DNA of 16,273 nucleotides, taken from NCBI GenBank assembly GCA_037142515.1, contig JBAXAM010000031.1, positions 1-16,273 on the forward strand, written 5' to 3'. This stretch comes from JBAXAM01 sp037142515 (GTDB taxonomy: Bacteria; Pseudomonadota; Gammaproteobacteria; UBA9339). Shown here in pieces: positions 7,534 to 14,358 of the stretch (the first letter of the stretch is position 1; each line of letters starts with the position of its first letter). A program made the position numbers and the translations under genes. The notes beneath the pieces were generated by a model, which saw only the letters and a list, made by a program, of their open reading frames with translations, had not been told where the DNA came from and ran no database searches.

Positions 7534-9196
7534 CCGGTGGAACTCCCAAGATTCGCAGTGTCCCATTCATAATATTGGCAAATACTGGTGCAGCAACGCT
7601 ACCACCATGATAGTGACCACCACGAGGATTTTTAACCACTACAGCTATAACCAGCTGCGGATCAGTAACAGGAGCAATACCAACAAACGTCGCAAAATAT
7701 CGATCCGTATAGTAACCGCCCGCTTTTGCAATATGTGCAGTTCCCGTCTTTCCTGCAACTCTATAACCCGGGATTTGCGCCCTCTTACCCGTGCCTCCAA
7801 TATCCAGAACAGCCTCAAGCATTGTTAGTATTTGGTGACATATTTTTTGTGATAACACTTGCTTACCAAGTACTGTCTCATCGCTTTTTACAAAAGTTAT
7901 CGGCCTAAGCAAACCATAAGAGGCAATTACCGCATACGCTTGAGCCAACTGTAACAAGCTCACTGAAATACTATAACCAAAGGATAAAGTAGCAAGCACA
8001 AATGGACGCCATTTTAAATGATTCGGCAAAACTCCAATACCCTCTCCTGGAAAACCACTTTGCGTACTCTGGCCAAAACCAACACTCCTCAATAAACTTA
8101 GCAAACTATTGCTTGGCAACGATAAAGTCATTTTAGCCACACCTATATCACTGGACTTCTGCAATACTCCCGTAACTGTAAGTAACCCATTATTTATGTG
8201 ATCATTATCTTGAATTAAATGGCCATCAACCATTAAACTGCCTGGATTAGTATCAATAAGAGAATTGGGGTAATATTTACCGCTATTTAAGGCATTCACA
8301 ATAGTAAGTGCTTTTATAGTCGAACCAGGTTCAAATACATCAGTAACGGCTCTATTACGAAATCGGCCCGGAAAAACACCCAAACGATTATTGGGATTAT
8401 ATGAGGGAAAATTAGCCATCGCTAAAACCTCACCCGTCTTAACTTTTAATACCACCACAGAACCATATTCTGCCTGATATTGCTCAATGGTTTTTTTCAG
8501 CTCTTGATATGCCAAATACTGCACACGTCTATCAACACTAAGCACTAAATCCTTTCCTTGCTGCGGCTCTGCAGTAACCCCCAAATTAGCAATTGTATTT
8601 CCCAAACAATCCTTAACAACCCGCACTTTTCCAGAAACACCACGAAGCCAAGAATTATATGCCAATTCTAAGCCTTCTTGACCTCGATCATCTATATTAG
8701 TAAAGCCAACCACTTGCGCCATAGCATCTGCTTCTGGATAATAACGCTTATAACCGCGCTCTTTCGACACCCCTGGAATATGCAAGCTTAAAACTTTAGC
8801 GACTATTTCTAAGGGAAGAGAGCGTTTCAAATAAACAAATCCGTGCTGTTTTTGCGTTGTAATTTTTTTCTGCAGCGTACTACTTGGTATGTTTAGCAAT
8901 AATGCCAATTGCGCCATCTGCTCAACGGTAGCATTGAACAATTTTGGATTAACCCAAATTGATGCTACTGGCACGCTAATTGCAAGCGGCTTGCCACTGC
9001 GATCCGTAATCATACCGCGATGCGCCGGAATACTGACTTCGCGGATACTACGAATATTACTCTGATCAAGCAAAAAACCATGTTTAATAATGCCCAAATA
9101 AACAATACGGCCAAGCAAACTCAAAACAGCAACGAGCATAATCAATACTAAAATTAATAGTCGCCACTCATAGTTATCTTGATCTTGATCATGCAT
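7514..9196 (-). CDS. ftsI: Septal peptidoglycan D,D-transpeptidase FtsI (PBP3)
   Basis: A class B penicillin-binding protein that cross-links septal peptidoglycan with FtsW in the divisome. The 560 residues comprise a short cytoplasmic tail, one membrane helix (about 13-35), a pedestal domain starting at S-I-P-A-H-R-G-M-I-T-D-R (55-66), and the transpeptidase domain. Catalytic motifs are S-T-I-K at 292-295 (nucleophile S292) and K-T-G at 483-485. The second motif is S-S-D at 348-350, whereas E. coli has S-S-N; the rest of the motif context (KSSDIGVAKM) is conserved. It lies 6 bp after ftsL and overlaps murE by 20 bp. A small direct repeat of GATCAA-like units encodes the HDQDQD N-terminus. 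The start at 9196 is the only suitable ATG near ftsL, although its ribosome site is weak. Confidence 0.97.
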   Translation of the reverse strand: MHDQDQDNYEWRLLILVLIMLVAVLSLLGRIVYLGIIKHGFLLDQSNIRSIREVSIPAHRGMITDRSGKPLAISVPVASIWVNPKLFNATVEQMAQLALLLNIPSSTLQKKITTQKQHGFVYLKRSLPLEIVAKVLSLHIPGVSKERGYKRYYPEADAMAQVVGFTNIDDRGQEGLELAYNSWLRGVSGKVRVVKDCLGNTIANLGVTAEPQQGKDLVLSVDRRVQYLAYQELKKTIEQYQAEYGSVVVLKVKTGEVLAMANFPSYNPNNRLGVFPGRFRNRAVTDVFEPGSTIKALTIVNALNSGKYYPNSLIDTNPGSLMVDGHLIQDNDHINNGLLTVTGVLQKSSDIGVAKMTLSLPSNSLLSLLRSVGFGQSTQSGFPGEGIGVLPNHLKWRPFVLATLSFGYSISVSLLQLAQAYAVIASYGLLRPITFVKSDETVLGKQVLSQKICHQILTMLEAVLDIGGTGKRAQIPGYRVAGKTGTAHIAKAGGYYTDRYFATFVGIAPVTDPQLVIAVVVKNPRGGHYHGGSVAAPVFANIMNGTLRILGVPPDDKESI

Positions 9197-9202
9197 AACA
9201 CA

Positions 9203-9535
9203 TCAAGCTTTAATCACAACCACCTCAGCCGACGGGGGTATCTGCATTTGTAATTGTTGTTGTGCAACTCTTTGCACTCGCGCTTGTGCCGCCCATGCAC
9301 TTTGTTCCAACAACAATTTATTACTATCGGATTGCAACTGTTCACTTTGCACTTGCAACTTATGCTGATCTATAAATAAACGACGATTGATATCTTTAAC
9401 GTAAATCACTCCCAATGCTGAAATTAAAAGAAAAAACACCAACACCAAAATTTTTAATTCCGGCAAATTAAAGCTAATTAATGCATTCCGTGCAAATGTA
9501 TTGTCCGAAGCAACTGCCCGTACTACTGCATTCAT
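9203..9535 (-). CDS. ftsL: Cell division protein FtsL
   Basis: A 110-residue bitopic membrane protein with a short cytoplasmic N-terminus, one hydrophobic helix near 28-46 (KILVLVFFLLISALGVIYV), and a Q/L/S-rich periplasmic region at about 50-95 that should form a coiled coil. FtsL pairs with FtsB and FtsQ in the divisome and helps activate FtsWI. The sequence family is poorly conserved, so the call rests on topology, length and position between rsmH and ftsI. The start overlaps the rsmH stop by 4 bp (ATGA), and a GGAG ribosome site lies 8 nt upstream, inside rsmH. Confidence 0.9.
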   Translation of the reverse strand: MNAVVRAVASDNTFARNALISFNLPELKILVLVFFLLISALGVIYVKDINRRLFIDQHKLQVQSEQLQSDSNKLLLEQSAWAAQARVQRVAQQQLQMQIPPSAEVVVIKA

Positions 9536-10485
9536 TTTAATTTCTCCACTATCCTAAGTACCGCACTTCTTGAACGCGGGTTATTATTTATTTCTTCCAC
9601 ACTAGCGTGAACAACCCGCCCAATGCACTCAAGACGCCTAGGCAGTTGTATATCACGCAAGGGCACTCCTTCTGGAATATGACCCCTTATATGCTTCTGC
9701 ATAAACTGCTTTACAATACGATCTTCCAATGAATGAAAACTAATAACAACTAAACGCCCACCAATTGCAAGCACATCCAAACATTGCTCCAAACAATCAC
9801 GCAGCTCTTGCAACTCGTTATTAATAAATACACGAATTGCCTGAAACGCCCTGGTTGCCGGATGCTTATGCTCCTCCCATTTTGGGTTAGCTTTTTTTAC
9901 AATCTCAGCCAACCGCCCTGTAGTTACAATTGGTGCAATTGCACGCTCACTAACAATTGCATGTGCAATTCTTTTGCTAAATCGCTCTTCACCGTATTCT
10001 TTTAAAACCCAAGCAATTTCGTGTTCTTTAGCACAATTGAGCCACATTGCTGCGTCAAGTGGCTGCTCTTGGTTCATACGCATATCCAATGGCCCGTCGC
10101 GCAAAAAGCTAAATCCACGCGCAGCACTATTTAATTGCGGTGAAGAAACCCCTAAATCAAGCAAAACACCATCAACTTTCCCACTACAATCTAACTCATC
10201 TATCCATAACTTAATGTTGCTAAACGATCCTTGTCGAACAATTAAACGCTTGTCACTAATTTGCAGCGCCCTTTGGATCGCTTCATGATCTTGATCTATG
10301 CACAACAACATTCCATTCGTTCCGAGGCACTGCAAAATCCTTAAGCTATGTCCACCACGACCAAAAGTCGCATCGACATAAATTCCATCTTTTTTTACTG
10401 CTAACCCATCTACCGATTCTTGAAGCAAAATCGGTTTATGCCCAGCACCTAAATCTTCATCCAAAAAATTGTATTTTTTATTCAT
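9532..10485 (-). CDS. rsmH: 16S rRNA (cytosine-1402-N4)-methyltransferase
   Basis: RsmH (formerly MraW) N4-methylates C1402 in the decoding centre of 16S rRNA using S-adenosylmethionine. The 317 residues match the family length. Visible signatures are GHKPILLQE (15-23), the SAM-binding DATFGRGGHS (38-47), the acidic LCIDQDHEAI strand, and LLDLGVSSPQL followed by RGFSF and GPLDMRM. The NPATRAFQ-type block appears as HPATRAFQAIRVFINNEL, and the C-terminal SFHSLEDRIVKQF and NPRSRSA motifs are present. All catalytic-domain hallmarks are intact. It starts 8 bp after the mraZ stop with a weak AAGAAG ribosome site and overlaps ftsL by 4 bp. Confidence 0.97.
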   Translation of the reverse strand: MNKKYNFLDEDLGAGHKPILLQESVDGLAVKKDGIYVDATFGRGGHSLRILQCLGTNGMLLCIDQDHEAIQRALQISDKRLIVRQGSFSNIKLWIDELDCSGKVDGVLLDLGVSSPQLNSAARGFSFLRDGPLDMRMNQEQPLDAAMWLNCAKEHEIAWVLKEYGEERFSKRIAHAIVSERAIAPIVTTGRLAEIVKKANPKWEEHKHPATRAFQAIRVFINNELQELRDCLEQCLDVLAIGGRLVVISFHSLEDRIVKQFMQKHIRGHIPEGVPLRDIQLPRRLECIGRVVHASVEEINNNPRSRSAVLRIVEKLK

Positions 10486-10493
10486 CCAACTTC

Positions 10494-10952
10494 TTACAAC
10501 GACAGCAATTGTAATTCTGGAGGCAAAGTTGATGATTCACTCAATCCTTTAGCCAACCAATTATCACGATTTTCAGTCCAAATTTTCTTGTCCCAAATTT
10601 CGAATTTTTTACCTTGACCAATTAACATTACACTTTTATCAAGGCTCGCATATTCACGTAAAAGTGGTGGCAACAAGAGGCGCCCACTGCTATCCATTTC
10701 TAACTCAGTTGCATGACCAATTAATAAGCGCTGAATACGGCGCGTGACTTGGTTAAAACTGGGTAGATTTTCTATTTTCTTTTCGATCTCTTCCCAAACA
10801 GGAAAGGGATAAAGCAATAGGCATTTATCTTCGGTATCAATCGTGACAACTAATTGCTCTTTTAACTCAACAGGCAATTGCACACGATAGCGCGTCGGCA
10901 TCGTCATGCGCCCTTTTGCATCCAAATTGATAAAATTAATGCCTCGAAACAC
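10494..10952 (-). CDS. mraZ: Transcriptional regulator MraZ of the dcw cluster
   Basis: A 152-residue protein with two AbrB-like DNA-binding repeats. The first is around LDAKGRMTMPTRYR (10-23) and the second around MDSSGRLLLPPLLREYA; both carry the D-x-x-G-R-x-x-x-P hallmark. MraZ forms ring-shaped oligomers, binds tandem short boxes upstream of its own gene and represses the dcw operon. It is the first gene of the operon. The start codon is GTG (10950-10952); the encoded F-R-G immediately follows, as in the family's conserved M-F-R-G beginning. A G-run at 10962-10966 lies 9 nt upstream as a likely ribosome site and overlaps the nearest MraZ box. Confidence 0.96.
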   Translation of the reverse strand: MFRGINFINLDAKGRMTMPTRYRVQLPVELKEQLVVTIDTEDKCLLLYPFPVWEEIEKKIENLPSFNQVTRRIQRLLIGHATELEMDSSGRLLLPPLLREYASLDKSVMLIGQGKKFEIWDKKIWTENRDNWLAKGLSESSTLPPELQLLSL

Positions 10953-10964
10953 TTTAATCTACCC

Positions 10965-10999
10965 CCACTTTTTTCCACCTCATGCCACTTTACACCACT
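10965..10999 (-). promoter_or_regulatory. Four tandem MraZ-binding boxes
   Basis: Read on the minus strand, the sequence contains AGTGG, AGTGG, GGTGG and AGTGG as direct repeats. Their plus-strand positions are 10995-10999, 10985-10989, 10975-10979 and 10965-10969, an exact 10-bp period with 5-nt spacers. This matches the known MraZ operator layout of short GTGG/TGGG-type repeats separated by 5 nt. The distal box overlaps the -10 element and the proximal one overlaps the mraZ ribosome site, so binding should block transcription initiation. Confidence 0.85.
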
Positions 11000-11024
11000 A
11001 TAACAAAAAATTACCAATTGTCAA
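10997..11024 (-). promoter_or_regulatory. Sigma70 promoter of the mraZ/dcw operon
   Basis: On the minus strand a perfect -35 TTGACA (11019-11024) is followed after 16 nt by TATAGT (10997-11002). Transcription would begin near 10990, giving a leader of about 40 nt before the mraZ GTG. Its overlap with the MraZ boxes supports autorepression. No further promoter or terminator is obvious down to yraN, so this may drive the whole eleven-gene leftward operon. Confidence 0.8.
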
Positions 11025-11062
11025 ACAGATATATGGGTAAGTTAAACCAAATTGATCACATC

Positions 11063-11091
11063 TTACAAATATTGCAAATTTGAAGTATGAT
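11063..11091 (+). promoter_or_regulatory. Possible promoter of the thiamine-precursor operon
   Basis: A good -10 candidate TATGAT (11086-11091) lies 17 nt after a weak -35 TTACAA (11063-11068). Transcription would start around 11098, only a few bases before the ATG at 11101, implying a nearly leaderless transcript; no ribosome site is visible in front of the ATG. The -35 matches consensus poorly, so another promoter further into the divergent region is possible. Confidence 0.35.
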
Positions 11092-11100
11092 TAACTCCCA

Positions 11101-11847
11101 ATGAACAAAGACCAGCCGCCAGCAATTACTGTCTCAAGACTCTGTATTAGCTATCAAAAACTCCGTCTTTTCGATAATTTAGATTTCTACTTGCCCGCAA
11201 AAAAATGGACCTGTTTGCTTGGCCCAAGCGGCGCTGGTAAAACAACGCTGCTACGCTTTATTGCTGCGCTGCCATATGAAAAAAACACAGAGTGCTTTGG
11301 CAACATTTCGGCCTCAGATAATCTACCTCTAAACCATCGCGTTACTTACATGGCACAGCAAGATTTATTAATGCCGTGGCTAAATATTTTAGATAATGTC
11401 TTAATTGGCGCCCATCTACGCAACGAAACAATAACGGCACAGATAGAACAAAAAGCGATAAATTTATTAGAAAACGCAGGCTTAAAAAACATTATTAAAC
11501 TAAAGCCAAAACAATTGTCCGGGGGTATGCGTCAACGTGTTGCACTAGTAAGAACCTTATTTGAAGATCGTCCAATAATTTTAATGGATGAGCCGTTTTC
11601 ATCTTTGGATGTAATTACACGATTAAAACTACAGAATTTGGCTGCTGAATTATTAGCTAACCGTACGGTTTTGCTCGTAACTCATGATCCACTGGAAGCA
11701 TTAAGACTCGGGGATTATATTTACACCATGACTGGTTCACCGGTAAAAATAAGCGATCCTATTGAGCCACAAGGCATTGCCCCGCGCAATCCAACTGACG
11801 TAAATTTACTCACGCAACAAGCAAAGCTGTTACAATTACTTATATGA
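11101..11847 (+). CDS. thiZ: ABC transporter ATPase, ThiZ-type (pyrimidine precursor import)
   Basis: A 248-residue nucleotide-binding subunit, energising import with the permease and binding protein that follow. Motifs in order are Walker A GPSGAGKTT (41-49), Q-loop Q86 in A-Q-Q-D-L-L-M-P-W, signature LSGGMRQR (139-146), Walker B IILMDEP (159-165), D-loop SSLD (167-170) and H-loop H195. By sequence alone it resembles the nitrate/sulfonate/taurine/thiamine-precursor ATPase group; the assignment to ThiZ comes from the neighbouring ThiY-like protein and thiD. It overlaps the permease start by 4 bp (ATGA). The first ATG is used because the family N-terminus fits, but no ribosome site precedes it. 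Confidence 0.85.
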   Translation: MNKDQPPAITVSRLCISYQKLRLFDNLDFYLPAKKWTCLLGPSGAGKTTLLRFIAALPYEKNTECFGNISASDNLPLNHRVTYMAQQDLLMPWLNILDNVLIGAHLRNETITAQIEQKAINLLENAGLKNIIKLKPKQLSGGMRQRVALVRTLFEDRPIILMDEPFSSLDVITRLKLQNLAAELLANRTVLLVTHDPLEALRLGDYIYTMTGSPVKISDPIEPQGIAPRNPTDVNLLTQQAKLLQLLI

Positions 11848-12596
11848 AAATTTTATTACGCGGAATAATAATTACGATAGTGCTTATTCTAATATGGCAA
11901 TCTATTGTTATATTATTTAACTTGCCACCATACATTTTACCATCGCCTACTTTGGTACTAAAAAGCTTTGGGCATCATGGCGTTTTAATTCTCAAGCAAT
12001 CAATCCCAACAACGATCGAAGCAACACTTGGCTTTATTTTAAGTTGTTTACTTGGGATGTTTAGCGCGCTAACATTAATCTACTTTCGTCCAATGCGCTT
12101 ATGGTTTTTACCAATTTTATTAATCAGCCAAGCATTACCAACATTTGCTATTGCTCCTTTACTTGTTATTTGGTTTGGTTATGGCATGATGTCAAAAATT
12201 GTAACTACAATTTTGATGCTTTTTTTCCCGATTACTAGTGCATTTTATGATGGGCTGCGCCACACGCCACAAACATATTTAGATTTAGCACAAACCATGA
12301 ATGCTAAAAAATGGCAAACGCTTCGACACATTCGTATTCCTGCCGCGCTGCCTTCGCTTGGCAATGGTTTGCGTGTTGCTGCAACTTTTGCACCAATGGG
12401 AGCAGTAATTGGCGAATGGGTTGGATCGAGCCAAGGACTTGGTTTTTTAATTTTAAATGCAAACTCAAGAATGCAAATTGATTTAATGTTTGCAGCACTG
12501 CTCGTACTTGTCGTATTAACCTTAGTGTTTTATTTTGTGATTGATATATTAATAAAAACAATAATTTCATGGGAGACAGAGCAACATGCCTACTAA
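11844..12596 (+). CDS. thiX: ABC transporter permease, ThiX-type
   Basis: A 250-residue inner-membrane permease with about six hydrophobic segments: near 6-26, 55-80, 85-110, 115-135, a weaker stretch near 175-190, and 213-240. The cytoplasmic EAA loop is clear: YLDLAQTMNAKKWQTLRHI continuing into R-I-P-A-A-L-P (145-170). This motif contacts the ATPase. The family is that of SsuC/TauC/ThiX permeases. It overlaps the ATPase gene by 4 bp and the binding-protein gene by 11 bp, so all three are translationally coupled. The substrate is inferred from the binding protein. Confidence 0.87.
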   Translation: MKILLRGIIITIVLILIWQSIVILFNLPPYILPSPTLVLKSFGHHGVLILKQSIPTTIEATLGFILSCLLGMFSALTLIYFRPMRLWFLPILLISQALPTFAIAPLLVIWFGYGMMSKIVTTILMLFFPITSAFYDGLRHTPQTYLDLAQTMNAKKWQTLRHIRIPAALPSLGNGLRVAATFAPMGAVIGEWVGSSQGLGFLILNANSRMQIDLMFAALLVLVVLTLVFYFVIDILIKTIISWETEQHAY

Positions 12597-13524
12597 AAAA
12601 ATATTTTTTTATTTGCTTCTTATGTTTTGCAAAACCGCTTTTGCTAGTGATCAAAAACCATTGATCGTCGTTCTCGATTGGTTTATCAATCCCAATCATG
12701 CTCCGCTATTTGTAGCCCAGCAGGAGGGTTTTTTTGCCAAGCAAGGACTTGAAGTCAAATTTATTTCTCCAGCAGATACATCCGAAGGAGAAAAAATGGT
12801 TGCTGCAAGCAAGGCGGATATCGCTGTAAGCTATCAACCAGCACTAATGTATAAAGTAACTAATGGCCTACCATTAACACGTTTTGCCACTTTGATTAAT
12901 ACCCCGCTAAACACGCTAGTCGTTTTGAAAGATAGTTCAATTCACTCTATCAAAGATATCAAAGGAAAACGCATTGGATTCAGCGTGCCCGGAATTGACA
13001 ACATATTATTAGCCACTATGCTAAAAAGTGTAGGATTAAATATTAGTGATATTGAATTGATAAATGTAAAATTCGACCTCACGCAAGCACTGCTTACTGG
13101 TAAAATTGACGGCTTCACCGGCGGTATGCGTAATTTTGAACCAATAGTTATGGAGCTAGCGGGCAAACCTGTTCGCACGTTTTATCCAGAAAAATATGGA
13201 TTTCCTCCATACGATGAACTAATTTTAGTAACAAATAAAAATAAAATTAACGATCCAAATTTGATTAAATTCACTAGAGCACTTAAACAAGGAGTAGATT
13301 ATTTGCAAAAAAACCCGCGAAAAAGCTGGCAAAAATTCGCAACAAATCATCCAGAGCTAAATAACACCATAAACGAAAAAGCATGGTTTTTAACCATCCA
13401 TTACTTTGCTCGCAATCCAGCAAAATTAGATCGAGCGCGCTATCAAAACCTTGCTGATTTTATGTATAAAGAAAAGTTGATTTCTTATGTTCCAGCTATT
13501 GACAGCTATACCACAAGAGAATAA
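12586..13524 (+). CDS. thiY: Periplasmic thiamine-pyrimidine-precursor binding protein, ThiY/NMT1-like
   Basis: A 312-residue secreted binding protein. The signal peptide is M-P-T-K-K, a hydrophobic core 6-14, and a likely cleavage after A20 (A-F-A / S-D-Q). The mature start VVLDWFINPNHAPLFVAQQEGFF is the hallmark of the ThiY/Thi5 (NMT1) group, which binds formylaminopyrimidine or similar thiamine pyrimidine precursors. Also visible are ADIAVSYQP, KRIGFSVPG, and GKIDGFTGGMRNFEP, the hinge and ligand-side segments of the family. A GGGAG ribosome site lies 10 nt upstream inside the permease gene, which supports this start. The gene ends 2 bp before thiD, consistent with import of a pyrimidine that ThiD phosphorylates. 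Another aromatic substrate is possible. Confidence 0.88.
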   Translation: MPTKKIFFYLLLMFCKTAFASDQKPLIVVLDWFINPNHAPLFVAQQEGFFAKQGLEVKFISPADTSEGEKMVAASKADIAVSYQPALMYKVTNGLPLTRFATLINTPLNTLVVLKDSSIHSIKDIKGKRIGFSVPGIDNILLATMLKSVGLNISDIELINVKFDLTQALLTGKIDGFTGGMRNFEPIVMELAGKPVRTFYPEKYGFPPYDELILVTNKNKINDPNLIKFTRALKQGVDYLQKNPRKSWQKFATNHPELNNTINEKAWFLTIHYFARNPAKLDRARYQNLADFMYKEKLISYVPAIDSYTTRE

Positions 13525-13526
13525 TT

Positions 13527-14348
13527 ATGAAACACAAGTGTTTATCCATTGCTGGATTTGATGGATCCGGAGGCGCCGGCATTCAAGCTGATATAAAAAC
13601 ATTTTCGGCGCTAGGGTGCTATGGAATGACAGTGCTTACTGCTCTTCCCATACAAAACACCTGCGGAGTTAGAAATTGCTATGATATTCCGCTTGCAGCA
13701 ATCAGAGAACAACTAGAAGCCATCTTCGATGATATTACCCCTAATAGCATTAAAATTGGCATGCTGTTTTCTGCGCCTATTATAGATTTGGTCGCAAATT
13801 TTTTAAAAAAATATGCAGTCAATATTCCTATAGTTCTTGATCCAGTAATGATTGCAAAAAGCGGAGATTCGCTTTTATTAACAGACGCTATTACAACACT
13901 AAAAACAGAGCTAATACCAATATCTACTGTAATTACTCCTAATCTACCTGAAGCTTGCGCTCTTGTAGGTAGTAAATCAGATAGTATGGAAGAACTTGCA
14001 GCAAAGCTTATAAAACTAGGACCCCAAACAGTTTTGTTAAAAGGCGGACACTCAAACAATGCTTATTCTAATGATCTGTTCTTAGAAAAAAGCGGGCGCA
14101 TGTTGTGGCTTGAAGCAAACCGTATTGACTCAAACAATACCCATGGCACTGGATGTACATTATCTGCTGCAATTTCTTCTTATCTGGCGCTTGGTATGCC
14201 GCTCATAGATGCTTGTAAATACGCAAAGCAGTATCTATCTGGTGCGATGCTCGCATCAAAAGAAAATTCAGTAGGAAAAGGTCACGGCCCTGTCCATCAC
14301 TTCTATCACCTATGGCCAATTAATAAATATTACGATAACATAAGGTAG
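13527..14348 (+). CDS. thiD: Hydroxymethylpyrimidine/phosphomethylpyrimidine kinase
   Basis: A cytoplasmic ribokinase-fold enzyme that phosphorylates HMP and then HMP-phosphate to the pyrophosphate used for thiamine phosphate. The 273 residues match the family. Motifs are SIAGFDGSGGAGIQADIKTF (7-26), TALPIQNT (38-45), DPVMIAKSGDSLL (105-117), TPNLPEA (137-143), LLKGGH (170-175) and the anion hole NTHGTGCTLSAA (204-215) with D201 shortly upstream. The C-terminal G-K-G-H-G-P-V-H-H is typical of ThiD. It is fused to nothing: no ThiE or TenA domain. It follows thiY by 2 bp, and the following hydG gene starts 10 bp after its stop. Confidence 0.96.
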   Translation: MKHKCLSIAGFDGSGGAGIQADIKTFSALGCYGMTVLTALPIQNTCGVRNCYDIPLAAIREQLEAIFDDITPNSIKIGMLFSAPIIDLVANFLKKYAVNIPIVLDPVMIAKSGDSLLLTDAITTLKTELIPISTVITPNLPEACALVGSKSDSMEELAAKLIKLGPQTVLLKGGHSNNAYSNDLFLEKSGRMLWLEANRIDSNNTHGTGCTLSAAISSYLALGMPLIDACKYAKQYLSGAMLASKENSVGKGHGPVHHFYHLWPINKYYDNIR

Positions 14349-14358
14349 GTTCCATTAT

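Noticed and set aside
11041..11065. GATCACATCT resembles one half of a CRP site.
   Set aside because: The opposite half-site (11044-11053) does not match; a single half-site is not enough.
11025..11100. Search for a TPP riboswitch upstream of the thiamine genes.
   Set aside because: None of the conserved core segments could be found, and the space is too small for the usual roughly 100-nt element.
11087..11104. Five-codon reading frame M-I-N-S-Q with its TGA overlapping the thiZ ATG (possible leader peptide).
   Set aside because: It has no adequately spaced ribosome site, the putative -10 overlaps its start, and such short overlaps arise often by chance.
12304..12699. 131-residue minus-strand frame opposite thiX/thiY.
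   Set aside because: It is antisense to strongly supported genes, shows no recognisable motif and has no ribosome site.
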